Shown here: in pieces, positions 43,338 to 51,732 of the stretch
Layout of the letters: every line of letters starts with the position of its first letter
Numbering within the stretch: the first letter of the stretch is position 1
NCBI GenBank assembly: GCA_020631235.1
Contig: JAHDHQ010000003.1
Span: 172,450 to 236,449, forward strand
Source: Saprospiraceae bacterium
Lineage (GTDB): Bacteria; Bacteroidota; Bacteroidia; Chitinophagales; Saprospiraceae
Reading direction: 5' to 3'
Length of the DNA: 64,000 nucleotides
Program-made: the position numbers and the translations under genes
The notes under the pieces: generated by a model
What the model was told of the DNA's origin: nothing
Database searches by the model: none
What the model saw: only the letters and a program-made list of their open reading frames with translations

Positions 43338-45104
43338 GCTATTAAATCCAACATGAACTTTTGGACGTGCTAGATCGAAAGCTTCGTTATTTAACTTCCC
43401 AGTTGCCAGTGATAAATTGAGCAATCCTGCTCTTGTTTCGAAGGTCATACCGACACCTATGCCTAAGCTTCTATTCCAGCTGTCATCTATTAATTGGAAA
43501 GTTGACATTTCTACAAACGGCAATGAAAAATAGCTGTTTTTTCCAGCTAGAAGTCGATATTCTAATGTTAGTATAGAAAAAGCTTTTGAAAAGAAAGCCT
43601 GTTCGTCAAACCCACGTAAACTTTGATTGCCACCTAGACGATAAAGTTCGTTTTGCACAGCTTTGCCTTGAATAAGTTTATAAGCACTATTTGACTGAAT
43701 CATCACCGTAGTTTGCTTAGTGATTTTTTGGAAATAAGCTGTTTTTAGTGCTAGTTGTAAGCTTAAGGAACTATTTTGGAGTGTATCATAGCTGTTAAGA
43801 AAATCAACTGATTCGTTCTTTATGCTTTGGATGGTTCCGTTAGGAATGATCGACCTAATACCTGCCCCTAAAGAAGTATTTATGAAATAGCCTCGCGAGG
43901 GATTATTTAGGTAATCCGTTTTATTTACATCTAATAAAAGACTTATACCGTCTAATTTGACATCTAAGATTTCGGGCAATTGCTGACTAATAAGCAATTG
44001 GTTTGTATCTATTTCTATCAGTCTACTGCGATCAAAAATGCCAAGTAGTTTGAGGCGATTTTGATTAGACAATGGGAATATGAGACCTGCGGCTGTTTTA
44101 ATTTCATAATACTCTAAAGATCTGCGGAAGTATTCAAACGATCCATCTATACCTAGGGGAAGATTAAATGGATACAGCATATTATAGGCTAATATCATTT
44201 CTTGGTGCTCTGGGCGTAAGCGCTCAAATGAGAAAATAAATGCTTCTCCAAATCCAAGTTTGTTTTCCAGTTTGGTTTTAATATCAAAAGAAAGAAAGAG
44301 GTTTTGGTCTTCTAAGTCATCTGTGGGAATAACACCAAAAACCACATCGAATTTACTTGTGTTTTTTGCTTTTAAATCTAGCTCGATTGTGGCCCAAGTA
44401 TTAAAAACAGCAATTTCTGGCGCTGACTTAAGGTTTAAAAAAGCCAGCTGGTCTAATTTGTTAGGTATGTTTGTAACCTTAGATAAATCAAATGGTGCTA
44501 GTGGTTCGATTTCAAAATATTGGTGTAAGAATCGTTTTCTAATTTTTGCGTTTCCAGTAATGGCTAAAGTATCAAAATACATTTTAACTCCAGGGTCGAT
44601 GTGCCAAGCGCCAATAATGGTCGACTGGTTTACACCTAGACTATCGATGTACAAGGATGCAAATGGGTAGCCTGTATTGTTGTAATAATCCACCATACTT
44701 TGTAAGGCACTGGCTGATTTTATAGGATGATAATCAGTGCTTAGGGTTTGTGGTTTAATTTTTAGCTCCTCAAGAAGAAGTAAGGGTATATTACCTAGAG
44801 ATAAACCCGAAGGGTCATATTTTGGGCCACTATGTAATTGGATCACACATGTGTCTTTCAGAAATAGGATAGAGTCTACATTAGCTTCATAATGGGCTTT
44901 ATCGAATAATAAATTTTTTGCCTCTTCAGCTATTTGATAGGCGGCAATGGAGTCAGAAAATTTCCCTTGTTTTTTGAGTTTTTTATAAGTGGCATCTGTG
45001 ATTATAGTATAATTCCACTGGCTATGTACCGATGTAGTCTCACCCACAAAACAACTCAGGACGAGTAAGTATTTTATTAATTGGTACTTTTGAGTTAGCC
45101 ACAT
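43329..45104 (-). CDS. BamA/TamA-like outer-membrane beta-barrel protein with POTRA-like domain
   Basis: 591 aa from the ATG at 45104 (MWLTQKYQLIKYLLVLSCFVG), which gives a signal peptide; the frame extends 39 codons upstream but overlaps hemW. The N-terminal periplasmic part contains one or two POTRA-like repeats (YHPIKSASALQSMVDYYNNTGYPF; GNAKIRKRFLHQYFEIEPL). The C-terminal ~330 residues are a beta-barrel with the D15-type LYRLGGNQSLRGFDEQAFF (RGF motif). It probably assists insertion of outer-membrane or surface proteins, but it is distinct from a full BamA (five POTRAs). Confidence 0.8.
   Translation of the reverse strand: MWLTQKYQLIKYLLVLSCFVGETTSVHSQWNYTIITDATYKKLKKQGKFSDSIAAYQIAEEAKNLLFDKAHYEANVDSILFLKDTCVIQLHSGPKYDPSGLSLGNIPLLLLEELKIKPQTLSTDYHPIKSASALQSMVDYYNNTGYPFASLYIDSLGVNQSTIIGAWHIDPGVKMYFDTLAITGNAKIRKRFLHQYFEIEPLAPFDLSKVTNIPNKLDQLAFLNLKSAPEIAVFNTWATIELDLKAKNTSKFDVVFGVIPTDDLEDQNLFLSFDIKTKLENKLGFGEAFIFSFERLRPEHQEMILAYNMLYPFNLPLGIDGSFEYFRRSLEYYEIKTAAGLIFPLSNQNRLKLLGIFDRSRLIEIDTNQLLISQQLPEILDVKLDGISLLLDVNKTDYLNNPSRGYFINTSLGAGIRSIIPNGTIQSIKNESVDFLNSYDTLQNSSLSLQLALKTAYFQKITKQTTVMIQSNSAYKLIQGKAVQNELYRLGGNQSLRGFDEQAFFSKAFSILTLEYRLLAGKNSYFSLPFVEMSTFQLIDDSWNRSLGIGVGMTFETRAGLLNLSLATGKLNNEAFDLARPKVHVGFNSLF
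45085..45092 (+). promoter_or_regulatory. -7 promoter box (TACTTTTG) for hemW
   Basis: TAnnTTTG match 27 nt before the hemW ATG, located inside the 5' end of the divergent barrel gene. Confidence 0.5.
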
Positions 45105-45118
45105 TTTTTGAAGGTACA

Positions 45119-46270
45119 ATGAATCGATTAAATCCCTTAAATAACGAAGCAGGAATATATATTCATATTCCATTTTGCAAACAGGCTTGTCATTATTGTA
45201 ATTTTCACTTTTCGACATCACTTCAGTATAAGGAGCGAATGGTCAAAAGTATTGTGCGAGAAATCGAATTACAAAATACTTTTTTTAAAAACGCCTCAAT
45301 ACAAAGTATATATTTTGGAGGAGGGACACCTTCTTTATTATCAGGCAATGAAATTAGGATGATATTGGACAAAATCCTATGCAATTTCAATGTCCAGTCT
45401 GATGTAGAGTTAACCTTGGAGGCAAATCCTGATGATATTACAGCAAAAAAGCTGGAGGGTTGGTTGCAAGAGGGTATTAATCGATTATCCTTAGGTATCC
45501 AATCTTTAGATAATCAGGTGTTACAATGGATGAACCGAGCACACAATGAGGTCGAAGTAATCCAAGCGATGGATTTAATTAGGCAATCAGGTATAGACAA
45601 TTATTCGGTAGATTTTATTTTTGGAATACCTAACCAAGAAGAACAATATTGGCAAAAACAAATCGAATGGATCATAAAGTCTGAGGTCCCTCATGTAGCT
45701 TGTTATAATCTAACCGTCGAAGAGGGGACTGCTCTAAATCACAGAGTTAAGCGAGGAAAGGACAGTAAGGTAGATGAGATGCTGTCCATGAAAGAATTTG
45801 TCTTAGCGCATAAAAGCCTGAGTATAGCTGGATATGATCATTACGAAATTTCCAATTATTGCAAACCAGGCCGTATGTCTCGGCATAATAGTGCTTACTG
45901 GAAGGGAAAAGGTTATCTGGGGATAGGTCCATCTGCTCACTCTTATTATAAAGGGATTAGAAGCTGGAATATAGCCAATAATGCGAGCTATATGGATCAA
46001 ATAGAAAAAGGTGTTTTGCCAGTGGAGAGAGAAACATTAAGCGATCAGGATCGCTTCAATGAGTATGTCATGTTAGGTTTTAGGACAAAGTGGGGGCTGG
46101 ATATGGAAGATTTGCGTTCTTTTAAGGAGAATGGCTTGTGCTGGGATCAGGAAATCCTTGAAGATTGGTTAAAAAAAGGTTGTATCATACAACAAAAGGA
46201 AAGCTATATTTTAAGTCTAGAAGGTAAACTTATCGCGGACGAAATTTCGGCTTCATTATTTGTGGTTTAA
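45119..46270 (+). CDS. hemW: HemW-like radical SAM protein (putative haem chaperone)
   Basis: 383 aa. Radical-SAM cluster cysteines in YIHIPFCKQACHYCNFHFST (CxxxCxxC), SAM-binding GGGTPSLL, and the HemW C-terminal winged-helix-like domain (FNEYVMLGFRTKWGLDMEDL). Formerly annotated as oxygen-independent coproporphyrinogen oxidase, but the IPFC...CNFHF motif and length fit HemW, which delivers haem to respiratory enzymes. Start 14 nt from the divergent barrel gene. Confidence 0.92.
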   Translation: MNRLNPLNNEAGIYIHIPFCKQACHYCNFHFSTSLQYKERMVKSIVREIELQNTFFKNASIQSIYFGGGTPSLLSGNEIRMILDKILCNFNVQSDVELTLEANPDDITAKKLEGWLQEGINRLSLGIQSLDNQVLQWMNRAHNEVEVIQAMDLIRQSGIDNYSVDFIFGIPNQEEQYWQKQIEWIIKSEVPHVACYNLTVEEGTALNHRVKRGKDSKVDEMLSMKEFVLAHKSLSIAGYDHYEISNYCKPGRMSRHNSAYWKGKGYLGIGPSAHSYYKGIRSWNIANNASYMDQIEKGVLPVERETLSDQDRFNEYVMLGFRTKWGLDMEDLRSFKENGLCWDQEILEDWLKKGCIIQQKESYILSLEGKLIADEISASLFVV

Positions 46271-46308
46271 TCCAATCAAAGTGTTTATGACTGTGGTACT
46301 CTTCCTGC

Positions 46309-47568
46309 TTAATCCTTTGTGGAATTCTCTTCATCAAGCACAACTAAGCGTATAATTTCTACTTTTTTATCAGAGACTTGAAGAGCTTGGAGTTGGTAGT
46401 TTTCTATGGTGATTTCTTCTTCTACGTCAGGTATATTGCCAGAGGTCATGACCATAAAACCCGCTAGTGTTTGGTAGTCACCTTCAGGGATGTTTATATT
46501 CTCATATTTTTCGTTGATATAGTCGATTTCGATTCTTCCGGAAAAAACGTATTCCGTTTCATTGATGGCTTGTTCTAGGACGCCTTCATCGTCAAATTCG
46601 TCTTCGATATCACCAAAAATCTCTTCCACAATGTCTTCCAATGTGATGATACCACCCAAGCTACCATATTCGTCCACTACGCAGGCAATGCTTGTTTTAG
46701 ATTTTATGAATTTTGTAAGTAAATCTTGCAAATTCATAGCTTCTGGAACAAAGGGTATTTCGATGGCTATCTTTTTTAAAGATTTAGGTCTAGCTAGTAG
46801 TTGTTGGTGATGGATGTAACCGATCACATTCTCGATATCATCATCAATCAGAATGATGCGTGACAATTTTGTTTGTTTTATTAATTCGATCAGTTCTTCT
46901 TGAGGATCGTGTATGTCAAAAGAAACTATTTCTGTCCTGGGAACCATGGCATCCCTCACATGCAATTCACTTAAGTTTAAGGCATTGGTTAGAATCTCCT
47001 TATCTATATCGAGTTGGACTTCTGAAATTTGCTCTTCAAAATATTCCTGTACGTCTACTTTAGATAAGGCATAATCTCCTTTTTCGATAGGTACTTTACA
47101 AATTTTGAGTAGTAGGTTTGAAAGTGTATTCATTAGCCAGGTGGGTAAGGCTAATAGTTGTTTGAAAAAAAAGAGTGGAAGAGCAAGAAAAAGAAGCACG
47201 TTATTAGCATACATTCTAAAAAAGGTCTTCGGCATAAACTCACCAAAGATCAAAACGATGATGGTTATAATGATTGTAAATACCAGCAAAGCCAAAACAG
47301 GGAAAGGCAGTAAGCTGGGAAAGGCTTTTTCTAAAAATATGGTCATAAAGCCTGTAAAAGCTACTAAAGCAATATTATTGCCTACTAGCATGGTACTAAT
47401 AAATGCTTTAGGTTTTTGGTAAAATGAAGAAAGTATGCGGCCTCTGCGGGAACCACCTTCTTTTCCCATGGCAACACCCAATTTATTAGCAGTAATAAAG
47501 GCTATTTCTGAGCCGGAAAAAAATGCAGATAAAAGTAGAAAGAACAATATACCGAGAAATACTCCCAT
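46309..47568 (-). CDS. CNNM/CorC-type membrane protein (DUF21 + CBS + CorC_HlyC)
   Basis: 419 aa. N-terminal DUF21 membrane domain with four helices (1-160: LLSAFFSGSEIAFITANKLG, GNNIALVAFTGF). Two CBS domains (about 200-315: RDAMVPRTEIVSFD; CVVDEYGSLGGIITLEDIVEEIFGDIEDE). C-terminal CorC_HlyC domain (about 330-405: GDYQTLAGFMVMTSGNIPDVEE). Such proteins are linked to Mg2+/Co2+ transport; in Bacteroidota a member is the gliding protein GldE, but no other gld gene is here. Confidence 0.9.
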   Translation of the reverse strand: MGVFLGILFFLLLSAFFSGSEIAFITANKLGVAMGKEGGSRRGRILSSFYQKPKAFISTMLVGNNIALVAFTGFMTIFLEKAFPSLLPFPVLALLVFTIIITIIVLIFGEFMPKTFFRMYANNVLLFLALPLFFFKQLLALPTWLMNTLSNLLLKICKVPIEKGDYALSKVDVQEYFEEQISEVQLDIDKEILTNALNLSELHVRDAMVPRTEIVSFDIHDPQEELIELIKQTKLSRIILIDDDIENVIGYIHHQQLLARPKSLKKIAIEIPFVPEAMNLQDLLTKFIKSKTSIACVVDEYGSLGGIITLEDIVEEIFGDIEDEFDDEGVLEQAINETEYVFSGRIEIDYINEKYENINIPEGDYQTLAGFMVMTSGNIPDVEEEITIENYQLQALQVSDKKVEIIRLVVLDEENSTKD

Positions 47569-47587
47569 AATATAAAGGTAATAAAGC

Positions 47588-48613
47588 CTAAGGTAAATAA
47601 GGACCTACAAATTTGTCAATAATTACTTCTCGAATATCACTGATGCTTATACCCATGCCTACCTCGGTGCTTCTTCCAAAAGCTGTATGTCTAAATGCGC
47701 CAAAGTAAAACATTTTATCGAGGCTAGTCATGCGATTATAGATAGCCATAATAGGGACTAAATTAATTTGGAATTCTTTCCTCAATAATAAAAACATCCC
47801 TTTAAAAATGTCTCTATCCAAAATAGATATTTGTTGGTCTGACAACTCACCTTCTTCCAATTTTATATCGGGTTTTAACCACATTTTATCTGACTGAGCC
47901 CAATATTTTTTAGCAACAGAGGTAAAAAAAGTATCTGCCTTTTGGCGTTCGTAAATGTTGTATAAGGTTACTTTTCCAAAGTATCCTTGGATGTGTTGGT
48001 TTCTGGCATAAATGTATCCTAGGCCATGAAGCACGTAATCAAAAGATTGTCTGGTCGCTCTTTGCTGGTAGTAAGGATTTATAAATGATCGACCAAGTTC
48101 TGACCAAACCTCTTTTTTAAATGATTCTGCAAAGATAAAATGATCACCCATAGGTCCTTGTTCATAGGAATCTCCATGATGGATTAAATATCTATAACCA
48201 CCTATGATGGTATCAATGAGTTGATCAGCATTGGGGTTAATAATGATGAGTTGCTTGGTGATGTCTAATTGGTCAAATTTATCATAGTCGTTTTGGCCGA
48301 CGCCGCCACCATCTTTTCTGAATGCCCACTCTCTAATCACTGTAAGCATAGCGATTAGATTAGGGTAACTGTACCAATCAGTCAGACAAATAATATAATC
48401 CGTATCAGGAATGGTGTGACTCCCTTCTTTCTGGAGTGCATTTATTTCTTTTTTTATGGTGGGTAAATCTGTAAGTTCCGCCAAGGCTTGTTCTACATCT
48501 TCTTCAGACAAAAAGGGATAAACAGGCACAGCTGAGTACAGCGATTTATCCTTATTAAAGTAGTCCTCTTTTTTTACGTTTGTAAGAGGATCACTGATCA
48601 AAACATGTTTCAT
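47588..48613 (-). CDS. GNAT-type N-acyltransferase, GlsB/OlsB-like (aminolipid synthesis)
   Basis: 341 aa. The centre matches the hemolysin-type N-acyltransferase fold: TVIREWAFRKDGGGVGQNDYDKFDQ, LIDTIIGGYRYLI, EVWSELGRSFINPYYQ, LHGLGYIYARNQHIQGYFGKVTLYN (acyl-CoA/ACP-binding). The family includes OlsB (ornithine lipids) and GlsB (glycine lipids of Bacteroides). The start overlaps the end of the upstream O-acyltransferase gene by 4 nt (ATGA), as in glsA/glsB pairs. It would N-acylate an amino acid with a 3-hydroxy fatty acid (inference). Confidence 0.65.
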   Translation of the reverse strand: MKHVLISDPLTNVKKEDYFNKDKSLYSAVPVYPFLSEEDVEQALAELTDLPTIKKEINALQKEGSHTIPDTDYIICLTDWYSYPNLIAMLTVIREWAFRKDGGGVGQNDYDKFDQLDITKQLIIINPNADQLIDTIIGGYRYLIHHGDSYEQGPMGDHFIFAESFKKEVWSELGRSFINPYYQQRATRQSFDYVLHGLGYIYARNQHIQGYFGKVTLYNIYERQKADTFFTSVAKKYWAQSDKMWLKPDIKLEEGELSDQQISILDRDIFKGMFLLLRKEFQINLVPIMAIYNRMTSLDKMFYFGAFRHTAFGRSTEVGMGISISDIREVIIDKFVGPYLP

Positions 48614-49464
48614 GATTCAGTGATTTTAAAGTTGTTATTAGAAGGGTTCATCTCATATACAAACGTTTTCATCTGTCCAGCAAGTTTCCTGTATTCTTTT
48701 TTTGTGGTTCCTGCGAGTGTTTTATTTAAGGATTCATATGGAATTGGGTTAGAAAACTGCACTTGGATATCGCCTTTAGCCTTTACAAATTCTCTTAACT
48801 GGAAAATGTTTTCCAATGGTATTTTAGCCAGAGATTTAAACCTTGCTCTGAAGTTTGCCACTTTAAAAAACAAGGGTGAGTTTCCTTTGTTTATGTGCAT
48901 TAATATGACTGGAGTTTTATACTTTATAGCATATTGCAAAAAGGTAGGTCTCCAATCACGATCCACGAGTTTTCCAGTTTCGTCTGGTCTAGAATTCATA
49001 CCAGCAGCGAAAAACACTACGGCTCTTCCTGTTTTATAAGCCTCATCTATTTCGTTAAAATCCACCTTGTTTTTATTGGGGGTCAGTTTGTCTACAGGGA
49101 TGACTATATCTTTTACAGGGTTTACACAAACGAGAGAGTTAGCTAACACAGAAAGGTTGCCTCTTTGTTTTCCGATGGCAGCGATGAGCGCCATTACATC
49201 TGCACCTCCTGGATGGTTAGCTGCTATGGTAAGTGGGCCTTCTTTGGGGATAGATTCCCAATTAATGGCTTCCACTTTGATCCCCAATTCGTCGCAACAT
49301 GCCTGTATGAATGGTGCTCCTGTGAGTGGTTTATTATTTTCTATGAGTCGATTAATTCGCTTTACCTTAAGCAGTGGGAAATTGAGTAAAAAGAAGTCGA
49401 AAAATTTAATTTTCCACTTTGGCCAATTTGGTTTGAGGAGGTCTATTGAATATTTTTCAATCAA
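48610..49464 (-). CDS. Lysophospholipid-acyltransferase-family protein, GlsA/OlsA-like
   Basis: 284 aa. PlsC-type acyltransferase motif in ANHPGGADVMAL (the family has NHxxxxD; His and Asp kept), then VFFAAGMNSRP corresponding to the FPEGTRS region. It is predicted to esterify the hydroxyl of the N-acylated amino acid from the downstream enzyme. The first usable start is TTG at 49464. A -7 box TAAATTTG lies 26 nt upstream on the minus strand. The 4-nt overlap couples it to the GNAT gene. Confidence 0.75.
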   Translation of the reverse strand: MIEKYSIDLLKPNWPKWKIKFFDFFLLNFPLLKVKRINRLIENNKPLTGAPFIQACCDELGIKVEAINWESIPKEGPLTIAANHPGGADVMALIAAIGKQRGNLSVLANSLVCVNPVKDIVIPVDKLTPNKNKVDFNEIDEAYKTGRAVVFFAAGMNSRPDETGKLVDRDWRPTFLQYAIKYKTPVILMHINKGNSPLFFKVANFRARFKSLAKIPLENIFQLREFVKAKGDIQVQFSNPIPYESLNKTLAGTTKKEYRKLAGQMKTFVYEMNPSNNNFKITES

Positions 49465-49489
49465 AGTGTTGTTGTCATTGTTTGAAATA

Positions 49490-49497
49490 CAAATTTA
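49490..49497 (-). promoter_or_regulatory. -7 promoter box (TAAATTTG) for the GlsA/GlsB-like operon
   Basis: TAnnTTTG match on the minus strand 26 nt before the TTG start of the PlsC-like gene. It supports that start. Confidence 0.5.
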
Positions 49498-49556
49498 CTT
49501 TAAATCTCTATCATTATTGCTGTCAAAAATGAATATCGCTCTGTAAAGAAAAATGG

Positions 49557-49564
49557 TATTTTTG
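49557..49564 (+). promoter_or_regulatory. -7 promoter box (TATTTTTG) for glyS
   Basis: TAnnTTTG match 19 nt before the ATG at 49583; supports that start over the upstream frame start at 49553, which would lie before the promoter. Confidence 0.5.
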
Positions 49565-49582
49565 TTCCATAATTGTAAGAAC

Positions 49583-51118
49583 ATGGATTTTAAGAATGTC
49601 ATAGCTCATTGTAAGGAATACGCTTTTATTTATCAATCTAGTGAAATATATGATGGTTTAGCGGCTGCTTATGATTATGGACCCTATGGAGTAGAGCTGA
49701 AAAATAATATAAAATCGTACTGGTGGAAGAGTATGGTACAGATGCATGAAAATATTGTGGGTTTAGATGCATCCATATTTATGCATCCAAAAGTTTGGAA
49801 AGCTTCAGGGCATGTCGATGCTTTCAATGATCCGTTAATAGACAATAAAGATTCGAAAAAAAGGTATCGTGCTGACCAACTCATTGAAGGCTATTGTGAG
49901 AAAATTGATAATAAAATCAGGAAAGATGTCGAAAAAGCTAGAAAGCGCTTCGGTGATGATTTTGATGAGGTTCAATTTCGTGCTACTAATCAAAGAATCA
50001 TCGATCGGCAAAAGAAAATAGACGATATTTTGGGTCGGATGAATCAGAGTTTGATGGATGAAAACCTGGAAGATGTAAAAGCATTGATTGAAGAGTTGGA
50101 AATAGCTTGCCCAGTGAGTGGTTCGAAAAACTGGACTGATGTAAGGCAATTTAATTTGATGTTTTCGACTCAGTTAGGAAATATTTCTGGGGAGGAAGGC
50201 AAGTTGTATTTGCGACCAGAAACGGCTCAAGGTATTTTTGTAAACTTTTTAAATGTTCAAAAAACATCTAGACAGAAGGTGCCCTTTGGGATTGCGCAAA
50301 TTGGAAAAGCTTTTAGGAATGAAATTGTAGCGAGACAATTCATTTTTAGGATGAAAGAGTTTGAACAAATGGAAATGCAATTTTTTGTAAGACCTGGAAC
50401 AGAAATGAAATGGTACGAGCAGTGGAAAGAAACTCGACTCAACTGGCACAAGGCATTAGGCGTTCCTGACGAAAAACTACGTTTTCATGACCATGAAAAA
50501 CTCGCTCATTATGCTAATGCTGCTTCGGACATAGAATTTGAGTTTCCTTTTGGTTTTAGAGAGTTAGAAGGCATTCACTCAAGGACTGATTTTGATTTAA
50601 GCCAACATCAAGAGTTGTCGGGTAAAAAGTTGCAATATTTTGATCCGGAGTTAAATGAAAATTACGTGCCTTATGTGGTAGAAACATCGATTGGATGCGA
50701 TCGAATGTTTTTAGCCCAGGTAAGTTTAGCCTTACAGGAAGAAGAAGTTCCTGATGCAAAAGGAGGTTCCAGTGTAAGAACGGTGATGAAATTTCATCCA
50801 GCATTGGCCCCAGTAAAGTGTGCTATTTTGCCTTTGCTAAAAAACAATGAATCACTGGTAAATGCGTCAAAGGATTTGTTTAATCAAGTAAAATTTGATG
50901 TTAATGCGCAATATGATGAAAAGGATGCAATAGGCAAACGATATCGTAGGCAAGATGCTATCGGAACTCCTTTTTGTGTGACTGTAGATCATCAAACTTT
51001 GGAGGATAATACCGTAACAATTCGTGAAAGAGACAGCTTAGATCAGCAAAGAGTCAAAATGGAGGATGTGCGAAGTATAGTTAGTGAAAGATGTAGTATG
51101 CATTCTCTTTTTAAATAA
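49583..51118 (+). CDS. glyS: Glycyl-tRNA synthetase, eukaryote/archaea-like alpha2 class IIa type
   Basis: 511 aa. Single-chain dimeric enzyme, not the bacterial alpha2beta2 form. Class II motif 1 (EIYDGLAAAYDYGPYGVELK), the GlyRS-specific LYLRPETAQGIFVNF, motif 2 FGIAQIGKAFRNEIVARQFIFRMKEFEQ, motif 3 VVETSIGCDRMFLA, and the anticodon-binding domain (about 420-505). The ATG at 49583 is used because it follows the -7 box. A strong bidirectional terminator follows. Confidence 0.96.
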   Translation: MDFKNVIAHCKEYAFIYQSSEIYDGLAAAYDYGPYGVELKNNIKSYWWKSMVQMHENIVGLDASIFMHPKVWKASGHVDAFNDPLIDNKDSKKRYRADQLIEGYCEKIDNKIRKDVEKARKRFGDDFDEVQFRATNQRIIDRQKKIDDILGRMNQSLMDENLEDVKALIEELEIACPVSGSKNWTDVRQFNLMFSTQLGNISGEEGKLYLRPETAQGIFVNFLNVQKTSRQKVPFGIAQIGKAFRNEIVARQFIFRMKEFEQMEMQFFVRPGTEMKWYEQWKETRLNWHKALGVPDEKLRFHDHEKLAHYANAASDIEFEFPFGFRELEGIHSRTDFDLSQHQELSGKKLQYFDPELNENYVPYVVETSIGCDRMFLAQVSLALQEEEVPDAKGGSSVRTVMKFHPALAPVKCAILPLLKNNESLVNASKDLFNQVKFDVNAQYDEKDAIGKRYRRQDAIGTPFCVTVDHQTLEDNTVTIRERDSLDQQRVKMEDVRSIVSERCSMHSLFK

Positions 51119-51150
51119 AAAAAACCTGCTTTTGTATAAAGCAGGTTTTT
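51119..51150. terminator. Bidirectional terminator between glyS and a small secreted-protein gene
   Basis: AAAACCTGCTTT (51121-51132) pairs perfectly with AAAGCAGGTTTT (51138-51149). A-tract and T-tract flanks allow use from both sides. Confidence 0.85.
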
Positions 51151-51170
51151 AGGTGTCTGTTTTCGTTTAT

Positions 51171-51509
51171 TTACTTTTTATTAAAAGAAACTGGTAAGGT
51201 GTATTTTGTATAAGGCTTGAACGATTCTTGCGCAAGTGTTTTGTAGTTTAATCTTGACTTTATGAGTCCTTCAATTTCTTTTTCGTTAGTAGAAATCACA
51301 ACAATCTCTCCTCCTTCGATGATCATAAAATCGATCATAACAGATTCTATATCATTATGTTGCGTTAAATCTAGATCAGCAAGATAGTTAGTGATTTGTG
51401 ATCTCCATAGTGGAGCTATTTTTGGATCAGAGCTCGCAGTCATGGTAGAGATAGAAACTAATAATACTAATAATACGCTCAATACATTTTTTTGAAAATT
51501 CATAGTCAT
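51171..51509 (-). CDS. Small exported protein, unknown function
   Basis: 112 aa. Signal peptide (hydrophobic LSVLLVLLVSISTMTA, cleavage near residue 26) and a short mature domain with two similar segments: ESVMIDFMIIEGGEIVVIST and IEGLIKSRLNYKTLAQ. The spacing VDFxIxxxGEIxVxsTN...I.slIk..Ln.k resembles TonB-C-like Bacteroidota small secreted proteins, but homology is not proven. Preceded by a 5' region of 223 nt containing another gene's terminator. Confidence 0.68.
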   Translation of the reverse strand: MTMNFQKNVLSVLLVLLVSISTMTASSDPKIAPLWRSQITNYLADLDLTQHNDIESVMIDFMIIEGGEIVVISTNEKEIEGLIKSRLNYKTLAQESFKPYTKYTLPVSFNKK

Positions 51510-51643
51510 TTAATTTTTGATGATAAATAATGTTTGTTAGTGTCGTTTGATGAGAATACTATTCTGGTGGGCAAGAAGTTACAGTCAACAGAAGAAAACA
51601 TCTTTTTTCTCTACCAACGATTTGATTAGTTAGATAAACGGAC

Positions 51644-51679
51644 AAAAAAAAATGAGCAATGTAGAATTACATTGCTCAT
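51644..51679 (-). terminator. Strong terminator after TPR gene
   Basis: On the minus strand ATGAGCAATGTA pairs perfectly with TACATTGCTCAT (12 bp, 4-nt loop; 51652-51679) followed by a run of nine T. Fits the leftward TPR gene. Confidence 0.9.
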
Positions 51680-51732
51680 GAGATTATTGAGATTGAGTAT
51701 GCCTGGACCTTCAATGTCCAGATTATATCCTA

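Noticed and set aside
49553-49582. Extended N terminus of glycyl-tRNA synthetase (ten extra residues)
   Set aside because: The -7 promoter box lies within this stretch and the family begins at the later ATG.
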